The notes under the pieces: generated by a model | What the model saw: the letters and a program-made list of their open reading frames with translations, nothing else | The model's database searches: none | Told to the model about the DNA's origin: nothing | Position numbers and translations under genes: made by a program | Part shown: positions 1 to 10,631 of the stretch, one piece after another | Numbering within the stretch: position 1 is the stretch's first letter | How the letters are laid out: every line of letters starts with the position of its first letter | Assembly: GCA_030762895.1 (NCBI GenBank) | Contig: CM061067.1 | Coordinates: 103,821,888 to 103,885,887 of the forward strand | Length of the DNA stretch: 64,000 bases | Direction: 5' to 3' | Source: Sophora flavescens | Taxonomy: Eukaryota; Streptophyta; Magnoliopsida; Fabales; Fabaceae

Positions 1-1
1 G

Positions 2-2739
2 ATTGAACTGTCTGATCTCTCAGATCAAAGTGTAACCTGTCTGATGTCTAAAGAGGATGAGAGATGGTTATGGCATAAGAAACTAGGACATGCTAGTATG
101 AAACTAATTTCTAGATTAAAAAGGAATAATCTCGTGGGAGGATTGCCTGATATTAGTTTTAAGAAAAATGTCTTGTGTGATGCATGTCAGCGGGGTAAAC
201 AGATAAAATCAAGTTTCAAATCTAAAAGCCAAGTATCAACCTCTAGACCTCTTCAGTTGTTACACATGGATCTGTTTGGACCAGTTAGCGTTGCCAGCCT
301 GGCTGGAAGAAAATATGGATTTGTCATAGTTGATGACTATTCTAGATACACATGGGTACTCTTCCTAACACACAAGGATGAGTCTTTTAAGGCTTTCTCA
401 GTATTCTGCAAAAGAGTGAAAAATGAGCAGGGTTTCTATATTTCTACCCATAGAAGTGATCATGGGGGAGAATTTGAAAATGAGCAGTTTAGACAGTTCT
501 GTGAGGAGAATGGAATCTCTCATAATTTCTCTACACCTAGAAGTCCACAAAAAAATGGAGTGGTTGAGAGGAAGAACAGATCACTACAAGAGATGGCTAG
601 ATCTATGCTCAATGAAAATAATCTCCCTAAGTACTTCTGGGCAGAAGCTGTAAACACTGCTTGTTTTGTACAAAATAGAATACTTATTAGGTCTTTTCTC
701 AAAAGGACTTTTTATGAATTGTGGCAAGGAAAAAGCCCCAACATATCTTATTTTCATGCTTTTGGATGTGAATATTTTATTCTGAACACCAGAGATAATC
801 TTGGAAAGTTTGATTCTAAGGTAGATAATGGTATTTTCGTAGGTTATTCTGAAATGTCTAAGGCTTTTAGAGTTTACAATTCAAGAACTTGTATTATTGA
901 AGAATTTGTTCATGTTAAATTCAATGATGAATTAAAGACTGATAAAGAACTATCAGATCTAGAAGATGATATTGCAGGTCTTGATATAAACAATCCAGAA
1001 ATTCAACAACCCGATCTAACCAAGACAGAACATGTGCTTGAGGCTGACAGACAAGTGGAGCAGACAAGTCAACAGACGAGTCAGTAGACAAGTCAAGATC
1101 TTCATGATGATCTCAAAAGGGATTGGAAGTTCAACACTCATCATCCTAAGGATCTTATTATTGGAAATCCTTCTGAAGGAGTAAGAACCAAATCCACATT
1201 AAGAGAATCAAGTAATGTGACCTTTTTTCAGATTTGGAGCCTAAACGCATTGAAGAAGCTCTTGAGGATGAAAGTTGGATTCTTGCTATGCAAGAAGAAC
1301 TTAACCAGTTTACCAGAAATGATGTTTGGACTCTTGTCTCCTAGCCTAAAAACAAGTCGGTTATGGGAACAAGATGGGTCTTCAAAAACAAATTGGATGA
1401 AGATGGTAAAGTTGTCAGAAATAAGGCAAGGTTAGTAGCTCAAGGCTACCAACAAGAAGGTATTGATTATACCGAAACCTTTGCACCTGTAGCTAGAATA
1501 GAAGTCATGCGTATTTTAATGCCATATGCTGCACAACACCAAATTACCCTGTTTTAAATGGATATAAAAAGTGCTTTTCTAAATGGTATAATTGAAGAAG
1601 AAGTGTATGTTAAACAACCCCCTGGTTTTGAGGATACTGATAAACCAGATCACATTTTCAAACTTAAAAATGCATTATATGGTTTGAAACAAGCACCTAG
1701 AGCATGGTATGATAGACTCAGTTCTTTTCTCATGCATAATGGTTTTACTAGAGGACAAGTAGACACTACTCTGTTCAAGAAATGCTCTAAAAAGGACTTT
1801 ATTATAGTTCAAATATATGTTGATGATATTATTTTTGGAGCAATTAATGAAAAGCTGTGCAAGGAATTGTCAAATCTAATGCAAGCTGAATTTGAGATGA
1901 GCATGATGGGAGAATTGAAGTTCTTCCTTGGATTACAAATCAAGAAGACAAGTGATGGAATTTACATTCATCAACAAAAATATATCAAGGAGATACTTAA
2001 GAAATACAAAATGGAAAATGCAAAGCTCATGAAAACCCCTATGCAACCCAATGCAAAACAAAGAAAAGATGATGAAGGTAAAAAGGTAGATCAAACTGTC
2101 TACGGAGGTATGATTGGCTCTCTACTGTACTTAACTTCAAGCAGACCTGACATTCAACTTAGTGTCTGTATGTGTGCTAGATTCCAATCTGATCCTAGAG
2201 AATCTCATCTCAAGGTTGTTAAAAGAATATTTAGATATTTGCTTGGAATTACTAATCTTGGTTTCCTGTATTTAAGATCAAAAGAATACAGATTAGTGGG
2301 ATATTGTGATGCTGATTTTGCTGGAGACAGAATAGATTGAAAAAGCACCAGTGGAGGATGTCACTTCATTGGAGCAAGTTTAGTCTCATGGTCAAGCAAG
2401 AGGCAGACAACCATTGCCATGTCTACTGCTGAAGCAGAATACATCTCTCCTACTAGTTGTTGCTCTCAACTCTTATGGGTAAAACATCAACTTGAGGATT
2501 ACTCTATTTATGAACATAACATATCTGTATGGTGTGATAATTCTAGTGCTATATGCTTAACTAAAAATCCAATTCAACATTCTAAGGCTAATCATATTGA
2601 AATCAAACATCATTTTATTTGGGATTATGTTCAGAAAGGCATCTTTGATATTAAGTTTGTTAAAACTGAAAATCAATGGGCTGATATTTTCACTAAACTC
2701 CTCGCAGAAGAAAGGTTTTATTTATTAGAGAAAATCTAA
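2..2739 (+). pseudogene. Broken copia pol: pre-integrase, integrase, RT, RNase H
   Basis: The frame is already open at base 2. A zinc-binding H/H/C/C pattern (HKKLGHA then CDACQRGK) is followed by integrase, with MDLFGP, the second Asp in HRSDHGGEF and the Glu region SPQKNGVVERKNRS. RT follows, with GTRWVFKNK, MDIKSAFLNG and the catalytic YVDDIIFG near 1815-1840. RNase H follows with CDADFAGD, STAEAEY and WCDNSSAI. Breaks: TAG at 1085, a frameshift in a T run near 1220, TAG at 1342, TAA at 1555 (just before MDIKSAF) and TGA at 2338. Several look like single-base changes at Gln or Arg codons. No working polyprotein can be made. Confidence 0.92.
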
Positions 2740-2758
2740 ATATGCATTGCATTGTTGA

Positions 2759-3586
2759 ATGACATGTCTGAATGTTAACCTGTCTGTGCTTTATCACCTG
2801 TCTCTTCCTTTCAAACTCAAAAATCTTCTTTCACTATTGTACCTGATGATTGTTAGTACACAGTTGTTCACAGGGACTCTGCTCCCAAAGAACAAACTGG
2901 CATATCATCGAGACTCTGTGTCTGATCTGCTATCTCTTCTATTTGCAAGCATCTCACATGTCTCTTTCATCCCTTCTCCTCCACCTCATATTATTAACCC
3001 CTGTAGAGAACTTTTCTTCTACCCACCTATTATTATCTTCATTAGAACATTAGCTGGAACTCACTATCCTGCTTCTGTTGTAATGCTACCACATAGGTCT
3101 AGGTATTTCTTTATGTTAGTCAAAGGATCTAATTCTTTTTTCTGCCATATTGACTCTTTATTACCTATCCCTCCCTCTGTTTTAGCTCAAACACCTCTTC
3201 CCCCACCAATTCAAATAACAATCATCAGACTGTCTCTGTCCGAGAGACTTTCCTGTGTGTTTCCTTCACCTGATACTGACTGTGTCAGAATCAGTCTTCT
3301 CTTCAAATTCGTCTTTCTTCCTTTCTATGCCCTTCAAACTCTACATGAACTTTTCTTCCCTTCCATCACCTCTCCCCTATCTCTACCTAAGGCACCCCCA
3401 GTTTTAGCCTTACCCTGGCACTCTTCTCTGTCTGTCCCTTCTCAAACAGTGGCCTTACAAGACTTTCATCTGCTTCAAGGACAAGTAGAAAACTTAATAA
3501 GACAGCTAGATGAAGAAAGGCGAGCTTGGCTGCTCTTAGAGCAAAGAGTTGCTGCTTTATTTTGGTTAATCAGTCAATCCATGTAG
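2759..3586 (+). CDS. Open reading frame in the env-like position
   Basis: An uninterrupted 275-codon frame lies directly after RNase H and before the polypurine tracts, where Sireviruses carry an env-like gene. The first 200 residues are hydrophobic and rich in Pro, Ser and Leu, unlike a soluble enzyme. The last 40 residues (LLQGQVENLIRQLDEERRAW and onward) have a heptad-like, charged pattern that suggests a coiled coil. A C-terminal coiled coil has been described in SIRE1 env-like proteins. No homologue was recognised by eye, and the start codon is arbitrary. It may be only a remnant that has kept an open frame. Confidence 0.35.
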   Translation: MTCLNVNLSVLYHLSLPFKLKNLLSLLYLMIVSTQLFTGTLLPKNKLAYHRDSVSDLLSLLFASISHVSFIPSPPPHIINPCRELFFYPPIIIFIRTLAGTHYPASVVMLPHRSRYFFMLVKGSNSFFCHIDSLLPIPPSVLAQTPLPPPIQITIIRLSLSERLSCVFPSPDTDCVRISLLFKFVFLPFYALQTLHELFFPSITSPLSLPKAPPVLALPWHSSLSVPSQTVALQDFHLLQGQVENLIRQLDEERRAWLLLEQRVAALFWLISQSM

Positions 3587-3694
3587 TTTTTAGGTATATA
3601 GACTACCTTGTACTTGTAAACGCCCATGATGAATAAAATAAATTTCTCCTTTATTTCTTTAATGGTTTCATAGTTTATTCCTTTTTGATGTTGA

Positions 3695-3707
3695 CAAAAG
3701 GGGGAGA
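3695..3707 (+). promoter_or_regulatory. Internal polypurine tract
   Basis: AAAAGGGGGAGAA lies 333 bp upstream of the LTR-adjacent tract. Duplicate polypurine tracts between pol and the 3' LTR fit a Sirevirus. They would prime plus-strand DNA synthesis. Confidence 0.6.
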
Positions 3708-4025
3708 ATGAGTAGAAATGTGATATAGGAGAATGAGAGAATGAATATGATACGATCTTAAATAATACATGGACATGAGTATGTTCTGGTAGTTGCTATA
3801 ATTGCTCGGATAAATCTTAAGTAAGATTGCTCATATAATAATTTCAAAGTAAAACAGTCAAACTTATGTGTGACTAAGTTAAACGGATTATATAATTAAT
3901 CTTAATGTCTGATCAAGCATCTACATGACCTGTCCGCTTAAGAAAATTTCAACCTGTCTGATATATGCTATTTTCTTTGTTGATATTTTGAGGTTCATTA
4001 AATCATCTCAATGTTTGTCATCGTC

Positions 4026-4039
4026 AAAAAAGGGGAGAT
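4026..4039 (+). promoter_or_regulatory. Polypurine tract next to the 3' LTR
   Basis: AAAAAGGGGAGAT is followed directly by the TGTTAAG start of the LTR. This is the expected plus-strand primer and fixes the LTR border. Confidence 0.75.
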
Positions 4040-4190
4040 TGTTAAGTGTCTAAAATGTCTGATGTGCATTTCCCTAAGTTTTGATGAGAACTAAACATTG
4101 GTTAATGATTTAATTAACCTTCATATTGGTTGCTAACCTGTCTATCTAGTGTGCAGATTAAAACAGTAAGAATAATCTATCCGCTCTAAA

Positions 4191-4265
4191 GTGACAAAAG
4201 CGCTCGTCCATTGAAGTGATAGAAGTGCTCGTCCACTAAGGTGACAGAAGCGCTCGTCCACACAA
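4191..4265 (+). repeat. Three tandem 25-bp repeats inside the LTR
   Basis: GCTCGTCCA recurs at 4202, 4227 and 4252, an exact 25-bp period, within units like GTGACAGAAGCGCTCGTCCA. They lie in the first part of the LTR, where U3 would be. Confidence 0.85.
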
Positions 4266-4997
4266 GTCTTTGGACTTGCTATGTCCTTAATGAGAAGCTC
4301 CGTCCAATGACATGGCATATGGAGCTCATCTACTAGCCCGTCCAAATTTAAAATCTTAAATGGCTAGATGAACACGGTTATTTTCAAGATGGATGTGCTT
4401 ATTTTATGAACGCGAATTCTATAAGAATTATCAGAATCTTATTTCAAGAACCAGAATCAAGAAAATAGATTCTGTTATCAGAGCCAAAGACCAGTTAAAG
4501 AATGCTTCCAACATGCTTTATTCCCTAGTACCTCTGGTCCTTACACGAAAAGGGAATTGTACTCAGCAAAGTACAAAAAGCTCTCTGCACAACTCTGATA
4601 TGGCTGTATCACGATGCATAAAGCCATGATCCTTCATGTTAGAGTACAACCAACGTTCCTATTGCTTAATGGCTGCCCAGAACGACTCTATTGCATTTAA
4701 TGAAGTTATGCTTGAAGCCAACATATGAAGGAATGTCTTTAACGGATCCTAAATGCTTGAAGACTATAAATACAGAAGTCATTGAAGATGAATCTTAGAG
4801 AATACACATAGCACTAAAGAGCCATTACGCTGTGCATTAATATCTTCATTCTTTCATTCTGTATTCTTCAATCATTTGAAGTTATTATGCGGACTTTCCT
4901 AAGCTTTACATTTAAACCACTCTCTGAGTGTTGGTGAAAGATCTATCTGTCTGAAGTTGTATTTATTACAAACCAAATCTCTCAAACAAACCTGAGT

Positions 4998-5109
4998 GAG
5001 CCTGAAGAGGCTAAGTGTGCAAAGAATACTTGTCTTGAGCCTGAAGAGGCTAGGTGTGCAAAGAATAATTGTCTTTGAGCCTGAAGAGGCTAGGTGTGCA
5101 AGAAATACT
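4998..5109 (+). repeat. Three tandem 39-40 bp repeats inside the LTR
   Basis: GAGCCTGAAGAGGCTA starts at 4998, 5037 and 5077. The related solo LTR has two copies, near 51808 and 51852, so copy number varies within the family. Confidence 0.85.
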
Positions 5110-5443
5110 TGGAGTCTGTAACCTGATCAGTTATAGTGGATAAATCTTGGTGCTTCCAAGGACTGGACGTAGCTCTTTGCTTTGAAGAGTGAACCAGGAT
5201 AAATAACTGTGTCAATATATCTTTCCTTATAACTTCTTTAGTTGCTTTAGTTTTCTTATACGTTTATCAAGTGGTGTATTTGCCAAATTCACTGTTAATA
5301 TTTCATCAGACAGGTCACCTGACTGTCCTGTATCTTTCTACTCGTCTGAACCTAGCTTCTGTATGCGAAAAGATTTCAACTTTGTTTAAATTATGATAAA
5401 AACAATTCAACCCCCCTTCTCGTGTTTATAGTTGTCTATTTCA

Positions 5444-5690
5444 GTGCTCACAAATCCAAGAGTTTGAAATCAAAAGAATTTTCTAACCTATTTTGGTTCA
5501 TTGAAGTCGAAACCCTAACCTAGTTGCTTAGAGGATTTTGTTTCATAGTTTTAACTATTAACACTTAATCTATGCTAGTTAATGCTATAGGAACTAGTAC
5601 CTAAAAGATTATATTAAGAATATAACCCTAGCCTCATTTGGATATGTTGACCAGACCTAGCACCATATGTCCATATTTAGATTTGTTGAT
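5444..5690. other. Unassigned AT-rich DNA
   Basis: The stretch lies between the Sirevirus LTR end and the first recognisable part of the next LTR-like repeat. No long ORF or repeat was seen. It may be the unrecognised beginning of that repeat. Confidence 0.4.
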
Positions 5691-7283
5691 TAAATTGTTT
5701 TATTGTTGATTTGGTTGAAGGTGGTTTTGGTAACTCGTGGCGGGATAATGAGAATCGTCATTTTCGTGCTTCTAGTGATAACTTAGGTGGGGGAAAGAAT
5801 CAACCTATCGTCGGAAATCGATAAGTAGTATATTATATAATGATTGTGTAGGGCGACCTAAACCCTACTAGTAGTCGAGTAAGCGACAAGACCAAAATCC
5901 CATTGGAAACCTTTTTCTGTAAAACCAATGGTGATTCGGGGATTGTAGGTTTATCAGCATTAAGATTGATTTTAAGTATTGGATGATGTCTGACTTTATG
6001 ATATTAATTTTACTGTGATACGCTGGTTGAGGTATTCCACCTGCATGCGACGTATTATTTTTGGTGTTTGAATATTTTCTGATGTTATGTTATGCATGAT
6101 CTGCCTGGTTGTTAATATTGTGCTTAGTGGATTTTAAGCAAAGATATATATGTTGTTCGAGAGATAGTTGTTTGTTTCAGATGTGAGAATAATGGTGACT
6201 TAGAGGTGCCTAGCCTAGATGATGTATTGTAATGAGGTGTGGTGACTTAGAATATGTGTTGAGTTCTAGTGGAAGGTTAAGGCATTAGGATGTTGTTAAA
6301 ATGGGTTGGTGAGATTCACGTGTATTGGTAATATAATACACGAGGTCGGTGTTGTTGTCACAACCGTGTATTGGTAATATAATACACGAGGTCAAGAGTT
6401 CTTGCTAGACCGTTCCACCTTAGACATAGGTTGTGTAGCTATAGTGTCATTGACTTTCATTGAGCACCCCCGAGAGTGGACGGGGTGTGCACCGGGAGCA
6501 TCGTGCAGCTATAGTGTCATGCTTGGCATGAGCGTTCTCACCACGGAAGATAATGTGCACCGGGAATTTGGAACCTGTCGCTTGAACATCTGACTGACAT
6601 TCCCCGAGAGGAATGCGTGAAAGAAATCAGTAGTGGTCACGTCAGTATGAAAGTCTAGTTGTATGAGTTTGGTGTAGAGGATGATACATTAAATTGAGGA
6701 TGCTTTGTTAGTTAGGTGTTAAATGATGTTATGTCTGTGACAATTACTGTATAATTTACTATTACTCTTTTCCGCTTTTGGATGATAGAACTGCTTCTTA
6801 TCCCCTATATTTCTATATTTTTGTGGGTTACTTTACTTACATTAGAAGACCCGATAGAGGATTACGTTTCTGAGGAGCTGGACGGAACTGTGTATGAAAC
6901 GGAGGTTGGTGAGGAGTTGAATGGAACTCCTTACGAACCAGATGCTGGAGGTCAAGATGTGATCCATGGTGATTAGAGTATAGATAGTATGGCCAGTATG
7001 TCTAAGAAGTAATTTTTATATGTTTCCGCTAAGTATGACCTTTATTTTAAGTTTATGCCTGTGATGGCTCCTACTGAGAGGATACCCTCAACAGTGTTTT
7101 GGTAATGTAATAAATAAATATGTGTATTTATATATTACAACATTGGTGTGTTTAATTTGAAGAAGTTATATGATTATTATATAGGTTTTAATTTTTACGT
7201 CTTTTCCCGTTAAGCTAGTGATTAAGGAATTAATTAATAAGGTTTTAAGCTAATAAAATACCGAGACACAACGGGGTGTCTCA
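5691..7283 (+). mobile_element. Gypsy-type LTR, copy A (probably solo or partial)
   Basis: From about 6308 to 7283 it matches 12694-13680 in order: GTGAGATTCA, the hairpin block, CACCGG-type GC blocks, a TTTTCCGCTT stretch with a short open frame (6782-6976), GATACCCT, and the end ACAACGGGGTGTCTCA. A terminal GGGTGTCTCA resembles the GGGTGTYACA ends of chromovirus LTRs. No primer-binding site follows, so it is a solo LTR or a 3' LTR. The upstream limit is not resolved. The short frame encodes a motif (LDGTVYETEV, LNGTPYEPDA) that is also in copy B, but I assign it no function. Confidence 0.6.
6319..6393 (+). repeat. Two direct 29-bp repeats, each a perfect hairpin
   Basis: The unit occurs at 6319-6347 and 6365-6393. 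Each forms CGTGTATT / AATACACG stems around an 8-base loop. Copy B has the same place as CGTGTG / CACACG (near 12734), where the A-T pair is replaced by G-C. Confidence 0.8.
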
Positions 7284-7532
7284 GGTGCCTAGACTAATAA
7301 AATGTGAGTGTTATGTGATGAGCCATATGATGAGATATGAGTGGAGATATGATATGGTTGAGGCACTAGGTGATAATTTGGTACAAGTCTGATGACAACC
7401 AAATAGTGAGGTTGCCTTGTTGACGATATTTTTGGTTGAATTCTTAACAAGTTGATATGAAACCAATTTTGGAACCAAAATAAGAAGTAGAAAGAAACAA
7501 AATGGAAGAAGATAAGAAGATGGATGGCGCCA

Positions 7533-7703
7533 CAAACATGTAGTTTGATAAGCCTATGAGGTTCGCCACAAGAATCTTGGATTCTTGATAAGAACTTTGC
7601 TTGGTTCACCACTAATGAAAATAAGATTTTTATCAAAGTCCTTGAATTTCTTCTTGATCCATGGTCTTCATTGGGCTCATATCATTCTTGTTGAAAAGTT
7701 GAC
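7533..7703 (-). repeat. Short LTR-like segment of unit 1
   Basis: It matches both ends of 9946-10558 but lacks about 440 bp from the middle: the flanks meet at GCTTGGTTCA / CCACTAATGA. It is bounded by the polypurine stretch and by TGGCGCCA. The exact LTR start is uncertain because no TG dinucleotide sits at the expected place. Confidence 0.55.
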
Positions 7704-7730
7704 TCTCCCCCCTTGGCACATATCATACCC

Positions 7731-8975
7731 TCATTCTTTAAGAAAATTCGTCCTCGAATTTAAGACTTCAATCCCTATATCAAATGAAAGACATAGATGC
7801 CACATTGAAGATAAGTCAATATCAATTAAGTTTTTATTTATTTTCCCTACAACTTGCAATAGCCCATCTCTTCTAGGGTAGACCTTTGATTTCCTTTTAT
7901 TGGGAACCCTTTTATTCTTTTTATGTACACACACCCAACCTCCAGGATCAAATGGAAATTGATAGAAACCATCAAATGTAGCAAGTAGGTGTAACACATT
8001 CCCATCTTGTACAATCATAACACATTCATAGCCAAGGTAATGAATTATAAGATTACGCAGAAAATTATACCTCTTGTGAAAATCTACTTTCAAGTTTACC
8101 TTTCTTGGCTTGAACACAGTCATAAAAGAAAATGTACTTTCTCTTTTTAAAGGCTCCCAAGAAAGTTGAGCCTCATGGACATTCGCCTTATCACAAACAA
8201 GGGATGGTTCTTTTTGAAACAAGATACTCCTCTCAAACACATTAGGATCATCATATGAAAGCTCAAAAGAATTTGCAAGAATGGGTAGAGTATGAAGCGG
8301 AATAATAGTTATCACATCAATTATTGTTATATGCAAACCTTTAGATCTTATAACAAACCTCAAAATGCTAACTTCATTTTGATCAAAAGAGTATGTGAGC
8401 AAGTTAGCAAAAAAAATTTCTCTAAGTAATCCAACACATTCCTCAAAATTGTTGTGATAAATCAAATGAACATTAGAAAGCACAACAACACATTTATCAA
8501 GGAATTCATTCAAGTCTTGGTTCATAATTCTCAAATCAATCTTAGGAAGATGATAAGAGTCATGAAATTCATCAAGAAGGTTTTCATTCCTATCAAATGT
8601 AGAAGAATAACAAGACCCAGGCAATTTACCAAGCATATTACCAAATTTTGTGTTGAGATATCCATGCTTTTGGGAAACCATGCAAGTTCCCAAACCATGG
8701 GGTACTTCCCTTGGGATTAGCTCTTCAATTACATCGGTTGTCTTGCAAGCTTCCATTGGAGGAACATCTTCGATTTCCTTCAAAAGAGAATCAACACAAG
8801 TAGGCAAAGAGTTAGGAAAAACATCAAAACAAGCATTTACTTTTTCCACATCACCTATTGTTTTGCTCTCATCTCTTTCTTTTCTCTCACTCTTTTCCAT
8901 ACTATCATCTTTTTCACATTTTTTCTCTTGATTCTTTTTCACATTTCCATCACTCTTCTTTTCACTTTTTTTCAC
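7731..8975 (-). CDS. ORF2 of the non-autonomous gypsy: unknown domain plus integrase C-terminal tail
   Basis: The 414-codon frame overlaps the gag end by 14 bases and has no ATG at its start. The first 60 residues are a Lys/Glu/Ser-rich linker. The central 250 residues (including LNEFLDKCVVVLSNVHLIYH and FDQNEVSILRFVI) match nothing I recognise. The last 70 residues carry WVCVHKKNKRVPNKRKSK and DGLLQVVGKINKN. These align by eye with the post-core tail of gypsy integrases, where a W-V-H-x-R-K-E-R-F-P pattern is typical. It is intact here and broken by one nonsense codon in unit 2. Confidence 0.6.
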   Translation of the reverse strand: MKKSEKKSDGNVKKNQEKKCEKDDSMEKSERKERDESKTIGDVEKVNACFDVFPNSLPTCVDSLLKEIEDVPPMEACKTTDVIEELIPREVPHGLGTCMVSQKHGYLNTKFGNMLGKLPGSCYSSTFDRNENLLDEFHDSYHLPKIDLRIMNQDLNEFLDKCVVVLSNVHLIYHNNFEECVGLLREIFFANLLTYSFDQNEVSILRFVIRSKGLHITIIDVITIIPLHTLPILANSFELSYDDPNVFERSILFQKEPSLVCDKANVHEAQLSWEPLKRESTFSFMTVFKPRKVNLKVDFHKRYNFLRNLIIHYLGYECVMIVQDGNVLHLLATFDGFYQFPFDPGGWVCVHKKNKRVPNKRKSKVYPRRDGLLQVVGKINKNLIDIDLSSMWHLCLSFDIGIEVLNSRTNFLKE

Positions 8976-9519
8976 TCTTTTTTTCCTTTTCTCTCAAATT
9001 AGGAGAGACTTCCATAGGTTTCTTTCCATGAGCACTAGCCATGACCTCCTTAGAAGTTGAAGTGTTGCCCTCCTTCTTTGATTTGTTATGAATAACTCTA
9101 TGGTATTGGTATGGAACAAATCTTCTCCTCATTATTTTTCTCATCTCAACCCAAGTGTCTATGGGCTCTCCTCCATGTCTCCTCCTTTCTTTTTGTAGTT
9201 GGTCCCACCACACAAGGGCATCTTCTTTGAACTCAAGGGCGGCTACTTTCACCTTCTTGCTTTCATTGTAAGAAGTACAATCAAAGACTTGTTCTATTTT
9301 TAACTCCCAATCTAAGTAAGCCTCCGGATCATTCTTCCCAATAAAGGGAGGAACTTTAATTTTTACCCCTTCTCTGTTTTGGAGAGCGACAAGTCGTTGA
9401 GTGAAATTTTCATTCATTTGCTCCGTTTGCCTTTGAAGGGTTTGTATTTGAGTAGCCATTCTAGCATGAAGAGTAGCGTACTTTAGAGAAAATGGTGGAC
9501 TATCTTCATGGGCTACCAT
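8962..9519 (-). CDS. Gypsy gag-like ORF, unit 1
   Basis: Translation from the ATG at 9519 (MVAHEDSPP) gives an N-terminal helix-rich part, then KIKVPPFIGKNDPEAYLDW, KIEQVFDC, ALVWWDQL and RRRFVPYQYHR. This is the standard Retrotrans_gag signature of plant Ty3/gypsy elements. The protein is cut short: instead of a CCHC knuckle it ends in a Lys/Glu-rich tail (KEKKSEKK) and a TGA. The next ORF overlaps this end in another frame. An upstream in-frame codon at 9570 is possible but adds a hydrophobic stretch not found in unit 2. Confidence 0.75.
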   Translation of the reverse strand: MVAHEDSPPFSLKYATLHARMATQIQTLQRQTEQMNENFTQRLVALQNREGVKIKVPPFIGKNDPEAYLDWELKIEQVFDCTSYNESKKVKVAALEFKEDALVWWDQLQKERRRHGGEPIDTWVEMRKIMRRRFVPYQYHRVIHNKSKKEGNTSTSKEVMASAHGKKPMEVSPNLREKEKKSEKK

Positions 9520-9945
9520 GACTTGGACGGACAATATCAAAAGATAACAAGAAATTATAAAATTCCTCACTACACTCCCTCACTTGTGCACACAAATGTA
9601 TTTCACTCAAATTGGCTTTTTCCACACAAGATGTAATTTTTCACTCTTGCCTTTTTCCACTCAGTTGTTCTCTTTTAGGCCATAGAAGAGTCAAACAATA
9701 ATCCACACAAAAAAAATCCAAAATTCAAGTAACAAAATTTCACAATACTTATCAAAACAAAGGAAACAAAAGAAAAGGCTAGAGAAGCAAAGCTTTGGAA
9801 AAAAAACGCAAAGGAAGAAGGGAAATATTTTTTTCAAGAACACAAATTGCTCAAATAGACTTTTCTCTTCTCTTTTTTTTTTCAAGATTTCATGCACAAT
9901 CTTTTTTTTTTATTTATAATTTGAGCAATTTTTGGTATGGCGCCA

Positions 9946-10558
9946 CAAAACAAGAGTTTTGATAAGCCAAATGAGGTTCGCCATAAGAATCTTGGATTCT
10001 TGATAAGAACTTAGCTTGGTTCAACCAAGAACTTAGGAGAACATTATTCTCACAATATGGATTTAATCCAAAATCAACATCAAAGTTATTTATTCATGTG
10101 TCTAGGCATGTTACATATAGGGGTGTGGCTGCCAACATTTGGCTTCACACTTTGTCTTCCCAATGATTCCATAACCCCACATAACTAGCCTCTTCATGAC
10201 TTATTAAACTCAAACTTAACTCACCCACTTAATAGTGACTTATTACCCTATATCATTATGTAGCAGCCACACTTATTTCTCAAATTAAAAGTGTAACTCC
10301 CACATAATTAACAAAACATAAAAAGTCTAATAAACTCGTGTAATAGAAGCCGAATCTGGTCAAGAGGCATGAAATACGTGTTGTAGGAAATTTCCTTAGC
10401 TTTCCAACGCACCAAAGAATGCATCAATCGGAGATCCGCAGCTCAAGATACAGCCAAAACAAGTCAGCTGGTTCACCACTAATGAAAATAAGATTTTCAT
10501 CAAAGTTCTTGAATTTCTTATTGTTCATTGGGCTCATATCATTCTTGTTGAAAAGTTG
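9946..10558 (-). repeat. Longer LTR-like segment between units 1 and 2
   Basis: It serves as the 3' LTR of unit 2 and the 5' LTR of unit 1. Compared with 7533-7703 it has an extra middle part (about 10030-10470), which contains CTTAGCTTTCCAACGCACC and a stretch on Lys/Gln-like A-rich DNA. Either this segment holds an insertion or 7533-7703 holds a deletion. Confidence 0.55.
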
Positions 10559-10631
10559 ACTTGCCCCCCTTGGCACATATCATACCCTCCTTCTTTAAGA
10601 AAATTCGTCCTCGAATTTATGACTTCAATCC

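Larger units (their letters stand above)
1..5443 (+). mobile_element. Sirevirus-like Ty1/copia retrotransposon, 3' portion
   Basis: The order pre-integrase, integrase, reverse transcriptase, RNase H is diagnostic of Ty1/copia. A further 1.3 kb lies between pol and the 3' LTR and contains two polypurine tracts and an open frame in the env position. Extra polypurine tracts and an env-position ORF are known for the Sirevirus (SIRE1/Maximus) lineage. The 5' LTR and gag lie before the window. The element ends at TTTCA (5443); the next five bases, GTGCT, would be one TSD copy if intact. It is inactive, since pol has at least five breaks. Confidence 0.88.
4040..5443 (+). repeat. 3' LTR of the Sirevirus-like element
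   Basis: It runs from TGTTAAGTGTC after the polypurine tract to TTTCA, 1404 bp. The end ATTCAACCCCCCTTCT is shared with the solo LTR at 50918-52252, as is the repeated GAGCCTGAAGAGGCTAGGTG block, so the two belong to one family. The 5' LTR is outside the window, so the age of insertion cannot be estimated here. Confidence 0.82.

Noticed and set aside
4191..5109. Regular tandem repeats that might suggest a CRISPR-like array
   Set aside because: They lie in a retrotransposon LTR, the units are adjacent without unique spacers of equal size, and the DNA is plant nuclear.
6402..6593. A 63-codon frame after the hairpin repeats
   Set aside because: It is not preserved in LTR copy B and has no recognisable motif.
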